From NCBI GenBank assembly GCA_905478225.1, contig CAJQHR010000037.1:94275-158274 (forward strand): 64,000 nucleotides of DNA. Direction: 5' to 3'. The position numbers and the translations under genes are program-made. Positions 15,914-24,863 of this stretch are shown piece by piece; the stretch's first letter is position 1, and each line of letters begins with the position of its first letter. This DNA comes from an uncultured Crocinitomix sp. GTDB taxonomy: Bacteria; Bacteroidota; Bacteroidia; Flavobacteriales_D; Crocinitomicaceae. The notes under the pieces were generated by a model. That model was not told where the DNA came from, made no database searches, and saw only the letters and a list, made by a program, of their open reading frames with translations.

Positions 15914-17821
15914 ATGAGCGACTACCAAATTAAAGGCTTTGCGGCCTATAAAAGCACTTATCAAAAATCGGTGAAAGAACCAGAAGCGTTTTGGGATGAA
16001 ATTGCCAGTGAAAATTTTGTTTGGCAAAAGAAATGGGATACCGTTTTAGATTGGGATTTCTCAAAGCCTGAAGTGAAATGGTTCGAAGGCGCACAATTGA
16101 ACATTACCGAAAATTGTATTGATCGGCATTTAGAAACACGCGGAGATAAAACGGCGATTTTATTCGAACCAAATGATCCTAGTGAAGCCACGCAGCATAT
16201 TACATATAACGAATTGTCTGAGCGCGTCAATCGATTCGCGAATGTTTTAAAAAGCAATGGAATAACAAAAGGAGATCGGGTCTGTATTTATTTACCCATG
16301 ATTCCTGAATTGGCGGTTTCTGTTTTGGCCTGTGCCCGAATTGGCGCGATTCATTCGGTTGTTTTTGCAGGATTTTCTTCTACGGCATTGTCGACTAGAA
16401 TTAATGATAGTGATTGCAAAATGGTCATTACTTCTGATGGATCTTATCGGGGAGAAAAAACAATCGACTTAAAAGGAATTGTAGACGAAGCCTTGCAAGA
16501 ATGTTCCGTCGTTGAAACCGTGTTGGTGGCAAAACGAATTAATTCGGATATTCAAATGAAAGAGGGTCGCGATAAATGGTTGCAACTTGAATTGGGTGCC
16601 GCCTCTGCTTTTTGCAAACCTGAAATGATGGACGCGGAAGATCCACTCTTTATTTTATATACATCAGGATCCACTGGAATGCCAAAAGGCATGGTGCACA
16701 CTACAGCGGGATATATGGTTTATACGGCCTATACATTTAGTAATGTCTTTCAATACCAAGAAAATGACGTGTATTGGTGTACTGCGGACATTGGTTGGAT
16801 CACTGGACATAGTTATATCGTTTACGGTCCGTTAGCGAATGGTGCAACTACCGTTATTTTTGAAGGAACACCGAGCTATCCAGATTGTGGTCGTTTTTGG
16901 GCGATTGTAGAGAAGCATAAAGTGAATCAATTTTACACGGCACCAACGGCAATTAGGGCGCTGGCAAAAGAGAGTTTGGATAATTTAGAAGGATATGATC
17001 TAAGTTCTTTAAAAGTATTAGGTACAGTTGGCGAACCGATTAATGAAGAAGCATGGCATTGGTATGATGAAAACATTGGTAAGAAGAAATGCCCAATTGT
17101 GGATACATGGTGGCAAACTGAAACTGGTGGAATTTTAATCTCACCAATTCCAAACTGCACCGAGACTAAACCAACGTATGCGACCTTGCCTTTACCAGGC
17201 ACTCAGCCGGCACTTTTTGACGAAAATGGGGTGGAATTAGAAGGGAACAATCTAGAAGGTAGCTTATGCATTAAATATCCTTGGCCGTCAATGGCTCGAA
17301 CAATATGGGGCAATCATAACCGCTATCGTGAAACGTATTTCTCGGCTTTCCCCGGCACCTATTTCACCGGAGACGGCGCCTTGCGAGATGGGGATGGCTT
17401 TTACAGAATTACTGGTAGGGTGGATGATGTGATAATTGTATCGGGACATAATTTAGGAACCGCTCCAATTGAAGATGCGATTAATGAGCATCCTCTGGTT
17501 GCAGAATCTGCGATCGTTGGCTTTCCGCATGATATAAAGGGCAGCGCATTATACGGTTATGTGACACTAAAAGAAAAAGCACTGAGCAGAAACCCGGATG
17601 ATTTACGATTAGAAATCAATCAAATGATCGCTGATCTTATTGGGCTAATCGCAAAATTGGATAAAATTCAATTTACGAATGGATTACCGAAAACACGTTC
17701 CGGTAAAATCATGCGCCGAATTTTAAGAAAAATCGCCTGTGGTGAAGTCGATAATTTGGGAGATATTTCGACTTTGCTAAATCCAGAAGTGGTAGAAGAT
17801 ATTAAGGAAAATGTGATTTAA
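15914..17821 (+). CDS. acs: Acetyl-CoA synthetase
   Basis: The 635-residue enzyme activates acetate with ATP to acetyl-AMP and then forms acetyl-CoA. The P-loop-like adenylation motif YTSGSTGMPKG starts near residue 249, TWWQTETGG lies near 400, and the C-terminal PKTRSGKIMRR holds the catalytic and acetylatable Lys at about residue 598. Length and N-terminal WDEIASENFVWQKKW segment fit acetyl-CoA rather than acetoacetyl-CoA synthetase. The gene stands alone on the plus strand. Confidence 0.95.
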   Translation: MSDYQIKGFAAYKSTYQKSVKEPEAFWDEIASENFVWQKKWDTVLDWDFSKPEVKWFEGAQLNITENCIDRHLETRGDKTAILFEPNDPSEATQHITYNELSERVNRFANVLKSNGITKGDRVCIYLPMIPELAVSVLACARIGAIHSVVFAGFSSTALSTRINDSDCKMVITSDGSYRGEKTIDLKGIVDEALQECSVVETVLVAKRINSDIQMKEGRDKWLQLELGAASAFCKPEMMDAEDPLFILYTSGSTGMPKGMVHTTAGYMVYTAYTFSNVFQYQENDVYWCTADIGWITGHSYIVYGPLANGATTVIFEGTPSYPDCGRFWAIVEKHKVNQFYTAPTAIRALAKESLDNLEGYDLSSLKVLGTVGEPINEEAWHWYDENIGKKKCPIVDTWWQTETGGILISPIPNCTETKPTYATLPLPGTQPALFDENGVELEGNNLEGSLCIKYPWPSMARTIWGNHNRYRETYFSAFPGTYFTGDGALRDGDGFYRITGRVDDVIIVSGHNLGTAPIEDAINEHPLVAESAIVGFPHDIKGSALYGYVTLKEKALSRNPDDLRLEINQMIADLIGLIAKLDKIQFTNGLPKTRSGKIMRRILRKIACGEVDNLGDISTLLNPEVVEDIKENVI

Positions 17822-17863
17822 TAAGCGCCTTCAAAGGTTCGTGTAATTATTACCCCAATTGAG

Positions 17864-18250
17864 TTATGCGGCTATTTTTTTAAAGATTGATTCCATTCCT
17901 TGAAACGCTTTTTTTTGCGATCCAGAAAGCATTACATTCTTTATTCCTCCGCCAATAACTTCAAGTATACTTTTACGGGCTTTTACACTTTTTCCAAAAT
18001 AAGCGTTCATCACTTTGTTTGGGATAACGTATGACATCATTAACTCATTTTCTTGACTGAAATAGACTTTCATGCCGTGCATTGAACTCTTCTTAACAAG
18101 TACGCATTTTTCCATTTGTCCATTCGCATCTGTTCTAAGACCCCAAATATCATACGTTAACGAACTTTCATAAGAGTTTTCTCCTTTTAAAAAATCCATC
18201 AATTTATCTAATATATTGTATTCGTTTTTAAGCGTAATTTTATTTCCCAT
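17864..18250 (-). CDS. Hypothetical cytosolic protein
   Basis: The 128-residue product has no signal peptide or membrane segment. It begins with a helix (ITLKNEYNILDKLMDFLKG), has a middle beta-rich part and ends with a Lys-rich amphipathic helix (QKKAFQGMESIFKKIAA). I recognise no family. It converges with acs. Codon use and length suggest a real gene, but no function can be given. Confidence 0.6.
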   Translation of the reverse strand: MGNKITLKNEYNILDKLMDFLKGENSYESSLTYDIWGLRTDANGQMEKCVLVKKSSMHGMKVYFSQENELMMSYVIPNKVMNAYFGKSVKARKSILEVIGGGIKNVMLSGSQKKAFQGMESIFKKIAA

Positions 18251-18432
18251 ATTTTTTTAGTTTTCACATCTCGTAATTGTTTATCCTGTTAATTGAAAAG
18301 TAGGATTTACTGAACGAGTGCGTGAATATATTGAAATTTAATTAATTCAATAAAATAGATTTAAATCCAATTTTAGTTATTAGTCAATCCCCTTTTTTTA
18401 AGACAAAAAATGGAATGATCAACTAAGTTCAC

Positions 18433-19620
18433 TTAAAAACTAGGTTCTTCCTCAAAATCTTTCTGCTTATAAAAGCTCCAATTGAAATAATTCATTAAGT
18501 GAATGTTTGTAAAATAGAAATTCATGATTTGAGCCGCCGTAAATCCATTTCGCGCCATGCCCATAGCACCTTCTTGGCACACACCAACCCCGTGCCCAAA
18601 TCCTTTGCCAGTTAACACTACTTTGTTTCCCACCTTTTTGCAAGAGAACCAGGTGGATTTTAAACGGAATTTTATACGTAGATCTCGTAATGGAATTCCG
18701 AGTTGCGGATATTGGTAAAACGCCTTTCTAGAAGGTTGCGAAAAATTATACATCATAGGTCCTAAAACAGGATCATTAACTGGGTATCCAAAATGACTAA
18801 CCAAATAATTTTTCCAGTCGCTAGCATTAATTTCTTTGATCCAATTGGCTTGCCTTGACTTAATGCAAAAGGTGTCGATAATACTTTTACAATGTGAAAC
18901 AGATTCGTTCCAAACAAAGTCAGATTCACTGGTTTGTCCACCACAGTTTGCAAAATAGAAACCTTGAGCGAGACGCAATGATTTGTTCAACATCACCACA
19001 CCACGCGTTGCTTCGACCGCATCAGCAATTTTTGGGGTATGAATGAGCATATTTTGATAGGCCTGGCAATGCACACGGTCGCAAACTTGAAAACCTTCTT
19101 TTCTATGTTTATACAAATGGCCTAAAACATAAGTCCGACTCAGAATGGCCTGCACTTTATAATATTCCAAATGTTTGCCACCACCGCCTTCACTTTCTAT
19201 TACGCCACCTAAATAATTTTTCATTTCCACGCGGTTGATAATGCGCATGGTATTTGCGCCTTCCGGTGTGAGAATAAAATCGTCTTTATATCTTCGCGTT
19301 TTCTTTGAAGAAGGAGCCAAAAATTGCAGTTTTAGGCTATTGTCCTCTGCCATGGATCGAATACTCAAACTATCATAAAAACCAATTGTTTTATCTGCCT
19401 TTACAACCTTTAATTGTTCGCCACTTCGTTTGATGAATAGCGATTGTCCATCCCAAATATTGGTAATTAAACTGGTGTCGCCCATAATCTCATAATTTCC
19501 TTCCAAATGAGATATTTGAACTGTTCCGAGGGTATAGTCTCGCATGATGCCGATATCCAATTCTTGTGTTCTTCCTTCAAAAGAAAGGAATAAGATTAAG
19601 ATATAGAGTGTGTTACGCAT
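18433..19620 (-). CDS. SpoIID/LytB-domain protein
   Basis: The 395-residue protein has a Sec signal peptide and a SpoIID/LytB domain. The motif EMKNYLGGVIESEGGG is at about residues 130-145, followed by the LEYYKVQAILSRTYVL segment and the C-terminal GKGFGHGVGVCQEGAMGMA motif at about 337-355. SpoIID is a lytic transglycosylase that acts on denuded glycan strands during sporulation; the domain is also widespread in non-sporulating Bacteroidota. The gene starts inside lpxB (8-bp overlap), so both are likely in one operon. Confidence 0.88.
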   Translation of the reverse strand: MRNTLYILILFLSFEGRTQELDIGIMRDYTLGTVQISHLEGNYEIMGDTSLITNIWDGQSLFIKRSGEQLKVVKADKTIGFYDSLSIRSMAEDNSLKLQFLAPSSKKTRRYKDDFILTPEGANTMRIINRVEMKNYLGGVIESEGGGGKHLEYYKVQAILSRTYVLGHLYKHRKEGFQVCDRVHCQAYQNMLIHTPKIADAVEATRGVVMLNKSLRLAQGFYFANCGGQTSESDFVWNESVSHCKSIIDTFCIKSRQANWIKEINASDWKNYLVSHFGYPVNDPVLGPMMYNFSQPSRKAFYQYPQLGIPLRDLRIKFRLKSTWFSCKKVGNKVVLTGKGFGHGVGVCQEGAMGMARNGFTAAQIMNFYFTNIHLMNYFNWSFYKQKDFEEEPSF

Positions 19621-20731
19621 TACCTACCAATAATGATGCAGTTTTTTCAGATGCACCTCCACCACCCAAAATGCGCTCTAATTCATCATAGGCTGAAAGT
19701 AAATTTTTTCGAGCTTCATTATCCGTATCTTGCATGGGCAAAAGAACGGCTTTTATATTTTCTGCGGTGAGGTCTTTTTGAATCAATTCTTTCACCACTT
19801 CTTTGTCCATAATTAAATTGACTAAAGAGATATAATCGACTTTAATTAGTTTTCTGGCAATGCTTACTGAAATTGGATTTCCCTTATAACAAACAACTTG
19901 AGGGACTTTAAAAAGTGCGGTTTCTAAAGTAGCGGTACCTGAAGTTACCATTGCTAAGTGCGCTTGATTCAATAAATCGTAAGTTCTATTCGGAATGACT
20001 TTAATCGGTACGGATCCAGCTAAATCCAGATAGAATTTTTCGGGAATATTAGGAGCGCCACCAATAAGTATTTCCATTTGATCAAACCCCTTAGCCGCTT
20101 CGAGCATTATCGGCAATTTTGTTTTAATTTCTTGTAAACGGCTGCCAGGTAACAAGGCCATTATTTTATTGCCGTTTAAACCAAATTCAGTCTGAAACTG
20201 GTCAGATGTGACGGCGGTTTCTTTAAAATTCTGAATCGCATCTACTAAGGGATGTCCCACATAATGCACATCCATGTCAAACTTTTTGTAAAAAGCTTGT
20301 TCAAATGGCAGAATACAATACATTTGGTTCACCGTCCGTTTTATTTTATGGACCCGATTTTGTTTCCAAGCCCAAATTTGAGGAGAAATGTAATAATGTA
20401 CCTCAATTCCATTTTTTGTAGCAAAATCTGCAATGCGCAAATTAAACCCAGGATAATCGATCAAAATTAATTTGTCTGGGGCAAAATCTAGAATGTCTTT
20501 TTTACAAAAGGAAATATTGGTGAGAATAGTGCGGAGGTTGGCAACAACCTCAACAAAACCCATAAATGCGAGGTCCTTTATATGTTTAACGGGAGTGCCC
20601 GCAATCGCCTGCATTTGATCACCGCCCCAAAAACGAATTTGAGCATTAATATCATGTGCTTTTAAGGCCTTTAATAAATTGCTTCCGTGCAAATCTCCAG
20701 ACGCTTCTCCTGTTATAATGTAATATTTCAA
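19613..20731 (-). CDS. lpxB: Lipid-A-disaccharide synthase
   Basis: The 372-residue glycosyltransferase joins UDP-2,3-diacylglucosamine and 2,3-diacylglucosamine 1-phosphate in lipid A synthesis at the inner membrane. The N-terminal GEASGDLHGSNL motif (residues 8-19) is diagnostic, followed by the FWGGDQM segment, the WAWKQNRV segment, LLPGSRLQEI and the C-terminal SGTATLE motif. A length near 370 is normal. It shows the cell has a lipid A outer membrane. Its end overlaps the start of the SpoIID-like gene, tying lipid A and cell-wall functions in one transcript. Confidence 0.95.
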   Translation of the reverse strand: MKYYIITGEASGDLHGSNLLKALKAHDINAQIRFWGGDQMQAIAGTPVKHIKDLAFMGFVEVVANLRTILTNISFCKKDILDFAPDKLILIDYPGFNLRIADFATKNGIEVHYYISPQIWAWKQNRVHKIKRTVNQMYCILPFEQAFYKKFDMDVHYVGHPLVDAIQNFKETAVTSDQFQTEFGLNGNKIMALLPGSRLQEIKTKLPIMLEAAKGFDQMEILIGGAPNIPEKFYLDLAGSVPIKVIPNRTYDLLNQAHLAMVTSGTATLETALFKVPQVVCYKGNPISVSIARKLIKVDYISLVNLIMDKEVVKELIQKDLTAENIKAVLLPMQDTDNEARKNLLSAYDELERILGGGGASEKTASLLVGNA

Positions 20732-20889
20732 AACAGCCTAAATTATGTTGGATCGTGAACGCTTTCTGCGCACCGTAATCTACAAAATTAAGACAAAATA
20801 GGGTTGGCATGATTTTATCTGTATATAGAATTAACAAAGAGTTGTGGATACATGTTCTGATTTTAAAGGGAATCAGGCGTTTTTCGATC

Positions 20890-20897
20890 TAAATTTG
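20890..20897 (+). promoter_or_regulatory. Candidate -7 box of the NlpC/P60 gene
   Basis: TAAATTTG matches TAnnTTTG and lies only 4 bp before the ATG at 20902. Transcription from it would begin at or next to the start codon, giving a leaderless or near-leaderless mRNA. No TTG is visible at -33, so the call is tentative. Confidence 0.35.
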
Positions 20898-20901
20898 TAA
20901 T

Positions 20902-21816
20902 ATGAGATACCTATTTTTAATCGGCTTTGTCTTTTGTTCTTTTCTCGGGATGAGTCAGGACAGGAAAATCGATCAGCTAGAAATTCTTTACGATCAAGGT
21001 TATTATACGAAAGTATTGCGAAAATCTTCCAAGCTAATCGCAATGCCTGCGTATGATTATAGTGGACTTCCGTCTTTCTATAAATCAATGGCTTTGTTCA
21101 GGTTATCGAATGATGAGGTGTGGTTTAAGAGTCATGATTATGCCATAAATGAAGCCGTTATTTCGTATAAGGACTTTATGGATAATGAAAACATCAAGGA
21201 TTACTTATCCGCCCATTATCATGAAATAGCCAGCCTAAAAACTTATTTGGTTGACCTAGAAACAAAGTTTAAAGATTTACGTTTGAACGGTTCTTCAGAT
21301 CAAATTCAATCGTTTAGAATGGACGAATTGAAAGGCATTAAAGCAAAACCAGATATTGAAATTGAAACCCCTAATAATGATGATCCAATCGTTGTTACAA
21401 ACGATAATACGACCGAGAATAATGGAGGAGTGTCCAACAGCATTCGTGAAAAAATGGTGGTTTATGCCAAGTCACTCGTTGGGGTGAAATATGTTTGGGC
21501 AGGATCAGATCCAAACGGTTTTGATTGTTCGGGCTTGGTTGGATACGTGCATAAAAAATATGGATTGGTAATTCCGCGCACAGCTTCAGCCCAATTAAAC
21601 GGAGCTAAAAAGGTTAATGTTAAAGAAGCTTATCGTGGAGACTTATTATTCTTTTCATCTGGTAAGAACATTTCACATGTCGGTTTGGTGATCAATAAAA
21701 AAGGAGAGAATTTAATAATGGTGCATGCCTCAACAAGTAAGGGCGTTATTATCACTGAAATTGAAAAATCAACTTATTGGAAGCCGAAATTGAAAGCGGC
21801 GGGAACGTTTATTTAA
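20902..21816 (+). CDS. NlpC/P60 endopeptidase with N-terminal helical domain
   Basis: The 304-residue secreted protein has a signal peptide (cleavage near Gly-Met-Ser-Gln at residue 19), a helical N-terminal region with repeated Lys/Tyr, and a C-terminal NlpC/P60 domain at about residues 190-300. The catalytic Cys is in DCSGLVGYVH, the first His in SHVGLV and the second His in VHASTSKG. Such enzymes cleave peptide bonds in peptidoglycan stem peptides. A Thr/Asn-rich linker (TNDNTTENNGG) joins the two parts. It lies divergent from lpxB. Confidence 0.9.
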   Translation: MRYLFLIGFVFCSFLGMSQDRKIDQLEILYDQGYYTKVLRKSSKLIAMPAYDYSGLPSFYKSMALFRLSNDEVWFKSHDYAINEAVISYKDFMDNENIKDYLSAHYHEIASLKTYLVDLETKFKDLRLNGSSDQIQSFRMDELKGIKAKPDIEIETPNNDDPIVVTNDNTTENNGGVSNSIREKMVVYAKSLVGVKYVWAGSDPNGFDCSGLVGYVHKKYGLVIPRTASAQLNGAKKVNVKEAYRGDLLFFSSGKNISHVGLVINKKGENLIMVHASTSKGVIITEIEKSTYWKPKLKAAGTFI

Positions 21817-21887
21817 TTTACAATTTCAATATCTACAAGGCATAGTAACATTCAAATCGCAGTTGCACATTGCATATTGAAAATTGA

Positions 21888-22583
21888 TTATTGAAAATCC
21901 CAGCGCGCTCTATGCCCCCTACAATCAAAGTGCACGGTCATTGATCCAGGATAACGGCCTAAACCACCGTTGTTGCCAACAATCTCTTCCATAATGTCAA
22001 GAACGATTGTCTTATCAGCTTGTGTTTTTTTACCGTCATTATTAATGTCTTGAATTACAATATCAACGGCTTTTCCCCAAATATGTTGACTTGAACTAGC
22101 GCCGCCTTTTTTCTCGTTATAGGTTGGATGGCGGTGACTTTCGCGAACATGAAAACCATATTTATTATAACCATTTTCGTCTAATTTCAGAATTAAATCC
22201 AACATCATGTAAAGCATTTTTTTATCAACTAACCAAAATTGCTTTTTGTTTTTCGTGTAGTCTTTTTCGTTTCTAGAATAATAGGCGTCTGTTGTCACAA
22301 AGTTTCTGATACGATATTCTCCAACGATATATTTCAGCACATCATCCCCTTCAAGAATATAGAATTTTTCTTTTTTCAAACTACTTTTAAACTTACCATT
22401 TGAATTGGTGTATTCTTTATCTAGGTCGGCAAAATCTACTACTTCAAACTCTGCCAATACACTGTCAATACAGGCATGTGTTAACACGGGTGATTGTGCA
22501 TTTTGTTTATCAAATTTGTTTATGGGGTCAGTCTTACAAGATAAGATGAGAACTGATAGAATTATGGCTGCATATTTTTTCAT
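21888..22583 (-). CDS. Lipoprotein with M15-like peptidoglycan carboxypeptidase domain
   Basis: The 231-residue product has a lipobox (ILSC, Cys16) and a C-terminal domain resembling peptidase M15 D-Ala-D-Ala carboxypeptidases. The metal-binding pattern is SSQHIWGKAVDI (His and Asp), and the later MTVHFDCRGHRARW supplies His and the final catalytic residues. An RESHRHPTYN segment precedes it. It would trim stem peptides in the periplasm. Its ATG overlaps the stop of the upstream 101-codon gene by 4 bp, so the two are coupled. Confidence 0.8.
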   Translation of the reverse strand: MKKYAAIILSVLILSCKTDPINKFDKQNAQSPVLTHACIDSVLAEFEVVDFADLDKEYTNSNGKFKSSLKKEKFYILEGDDVLKYIVGEYRIRNFVTTDAYYSRNEKDYTKNKKQFWLVDKKMLYMMLDLILKLDENGYNKYGFHVRESHRHPTYNEKKGGASSSQHIWGKAVDIVIQDINNDGKKTQADKTIVLDIMEEIVGNNGGLGRYPGSMTVHFDCRGHRARWDFQ

Positions 22584-22885
22584 GGCATTTTTGGTTTTTT
22601 ACGAATGAAGAAAACCATACCTATCACTAACAACACAAATCCTCCACCCAAGTAATAAATTAATCCTTTAATCACTTTTTTCTTTTTCGGTTTTTCTGCA
22701 CCGTTCGAAATGCCTTCTTCTTCATTTACTTGCTCAGGTTGGTGATCGTCACTTTGAAAATTTAAACCTGCATCTGTTGAGAGTTGGTTTACTATTTCGT
22801 TATTCAAAGTTGTTTCTGACGCGTTCAAACAAGCAAATCCGTAGAATGCAAAAAATGTAGATAGAATAAAAAGTAAATGTTTCAT
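22580..22885 (-). CDS. Small single-pass membrane protein, unknown
   Basis: The 101-residue product has a signal peptide (to about residue 19), an acidic middle section and one C-terminal membrane helix (IYYLGGGFVLLVIGMVFFI) preceded by KPKKKKV and followed by RKKPK. That topology places the middle section in the periplasm. No family is recognised. It overlaps the M15-like gene by 4 bp (ATGA), which suggests it helps or anchors that enzyme, as an inference from position. Confidence 0.65.
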   Translation of the reverse strand: MKHLLFILSTFFAFYGFACLNASETTLNNEIVNQLSTDAGLNFQSDDHQPEQVNEEEGISNGAEKPKKKKVIKGLIYYLGGGFVLLVIGMVFFIRKKPKMP

Positions 22886-23364
22886 AATAGGATAACTGGT
22901 ATAAAATTTAACGATTCATGTTGTTTTAGTTACAAATCTGCGTTTTATTTTGAGATTCCACATAACCGCTAAGCCTTTATTTCAATGCCTTTACTCAGAA
23001 AGAACATATTTTAAAAAAAAGTTAAAAATTTATGAGGCCAATCGGGCGTTTCTCTGGCGGCTCAGTTTCAGTTTTTTCAGGTCTAAGTGATTATCTGTTT
23101 TGTGCTGGGATTTTCTATGAATGGATTACGGATGTAGGATTGAATTATCGATTTTAAATCTTTTTAAGATTCTTATAGATTTGCTTTTAATTTCGCTAAT
23201 TTTCACAAAATTTCTGTTGTAGGAGATTAGAATAATTTTGGAATAGGCTATTGCGCAACATCAAGGATTGGTAACCTTAACCAAAACTCCATTTATATAG
23301 ACTTATAAAGATGGTGAGCAGCGCATATATCTCAGTTGAAATATAAATTAATTACCGTACAAAT
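22886..23364. other. Intergenic region, 479 bp
   Basis: No convincing gene, hairpin or repeat is seen. The region separates two divergent genes. A TAGATTTG at 23176-23183 matches the -7 pattern on the plus strand but has no TTG at the right distance and lies 180 bp from the next start. Confidence 0.5.
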
Positions 23365-24099
23365 GTGAAATGCACCTTAATAATTTTCGGATTGATTTTA
23401 AACCTGCTTGGTCATGGACAAATGGTACATAATTGGGTCAATACGCAATATGATCCAAGTGAGGCCACAGAAGATTCATTCGTTGATTTATTGGTTTTAA
23501 ATGGTGGCGTAAAATCTATTCATGAAATACAAGAATATATTGGATCGGCCAAGGAGGTGAGTACCGTTCAAGTGGACATAGCGTTTCTTCGAAATGGGTA
23601 TTTGAGCAGCGTTCACAAAATATTGGCGGACAGCAGTGAATCGATCAACGAATTTGCTTATTCGATTGGTACTGAATCGTATCGGCATCATTGGATATCT
23701 ATTTTTAATTTTGGAGTCCGAAAAGATACCGTGCGAGACGAAATTTATTATGGCGATCAACGTGATTGGCAAATTGGTGCGGACTCTTTAGCTTTTGATG
23801 CTGATTCTAATATCGTCTATTTTCGAAATAAAAGGGATGAGGTATACACGACCTATGATAAGTTTGGACGAAAAGTGAAGGATTCAATTCCGGCAAACCC
23901 AACGTTAATGGCGCATGAGATTTCTTATAAGTACAGTAAAAAGAAAATCATAAAAATGGTGTTCTATATGGATCAAGTTATAGAGATTAAAACCACTTAT
24001 AAGCTTGATGAAATTGGTAATTGGACCAAATGCACAATTAAGAGTAACGGTCGTATTAAAAACGCCGTGCTTCGAAGAGAGATTACTTACTTCGACTAG
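23365..24099 (+). CDS. Secreted protein with YD-type repeat ends, unknown
   Basis: The 244-residue product starts at GTG (an ATG two bases earlier runs straight into a stop). It has a short signal peptide ending near Gly-His-Gly-Gln. The C-terminal half contains YTTYDKFGRKVKDSI and later TTYKLDEIGNWTKCTI, patterns typical of RHS/YD-like secreted beta proteins in Bacteroidota. The role is unknown. It converges with the lipoprotein gene that follows. Confidence 0.65.
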   Translation: MKCTLIIFGLILNLLGHGQMVHNWVNTQYDPSEATEDSFVDLLVLNGGVKSIHEIQEYIGSAKEVSTVQVDIAFLRNGYLSSVHKILADSSESINEFAYSIGTESYRHHWISIFNFGVRKDTVRDEIYYGDQRDWQIGADSLAFDADSNIVYFRNKRDEVYTTYDKFGRKVKDSIPANPTLMAHEISYKYSKKKIIKMVFYMDQVIEIKTTYKLDEIGNWTKCTIKSNGRIKNAVLRREITYFD

Positions 24100-24102
24100 T
24101 AT

Positions 24103-24852
24103 CTAGTTAAAAATCTGAATTTCTCCAGCTGTAACTATTGTTTTGTTCGCAGTAATTTCTACCGTTTCGGAAATAGTTGTGGTTAAACCTGAAGCTATAT
24201 CTTTTGAAACGCAGTAAACGGTATAACTCCCTTGCGTGAGATTGTTGAAAATGTACTCTCCATTTCCTCCAGTACGTTCCAATTCTCCAAATACGTCATT
24301 GTCACCATATATCAAATAAACCTTTTCATCAATGGCGGGTTGAATCGTTTCAATTAAAGCACTTTTTCCTGACTGGGTGGTGCTTATTTCAAATGGTGAT
24401 GTCACTTTATCGGCATTTGCAGTTTCACCAGTTGCTTTATTCGTTATGGTTACAATATCAACATTGCGAGTCAATGTATAATGATCAGACGCTTCTGTTT
24501 CGATTTCATCCATTGTATTGCTTGCAATTTCAACGTTTGAATCTGAATAATTAAACTCAACAGCAATTCCTGTACGTCCTGTTAAACCCGGGTCTGTGTC
24601 ACTTGGCCATGTTGGATTGTCATAATAAATATAGAATTGCTCGGCGCCAATAGGGTTGTTGAGGACCCAATAATCGCCATGTTCCACGCTTAATCCTTGC
24701 GTAAATAACACTTCGCTAATCTCTACTCGAGCACTTTCGTGATTTTGGCTTTTTACAAATCCAGTAATCGAGGATGTGCCTCCTGGTCCTTCTGTTTTAT
24801 TACATGCAAAAAGTAGCGTGGCAGCCATGCAAAATAGAATTGTTTTAGTCAT
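24103..24852 (-). CDS. Lipoprotein with regulatory-like (CNA-B/CarboxypepD_reg-like) domain
   Basis: The 249-residue protein has a lipobox (LLFAC, Cys17). After a beta-sandwich-like first half comes a region with paired ELERTGGNGEYIFNNLTQGSYTVYC strands at about residues 188-212, which is the pattern of carboxypeptidase regulatory-like or CNA-B domains. It lies 11 bp downstream of the first CotH gene on the same strand, so co-transcription with the two CotH genes is likely. The function is unknown. Confidence 0.65.
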   Translation of the reverse strand: MTKTILFCMAATLLFACNKTEGPGGTSSITGFVKSQNHESARVEISEVLFTQGLSVEHGDYWVLNNPIGAEQFYIYYDNPTWPSDTDPGLTGRTGIAVEFNYSDSNVEIASNTMDEIETEASDHYTLTRNVDIVTITNKATGETANADKVTSPFEISTTQSGKSALIETIQPAIDEKVYLIYGDNDVFGELERTGGNGEYIFNNLTQGSYTVYCVSKDIASGLTTTISETVEITANKTIVTAGEIQIFN

Positions 24853-24863
24853 AATAGAATAGT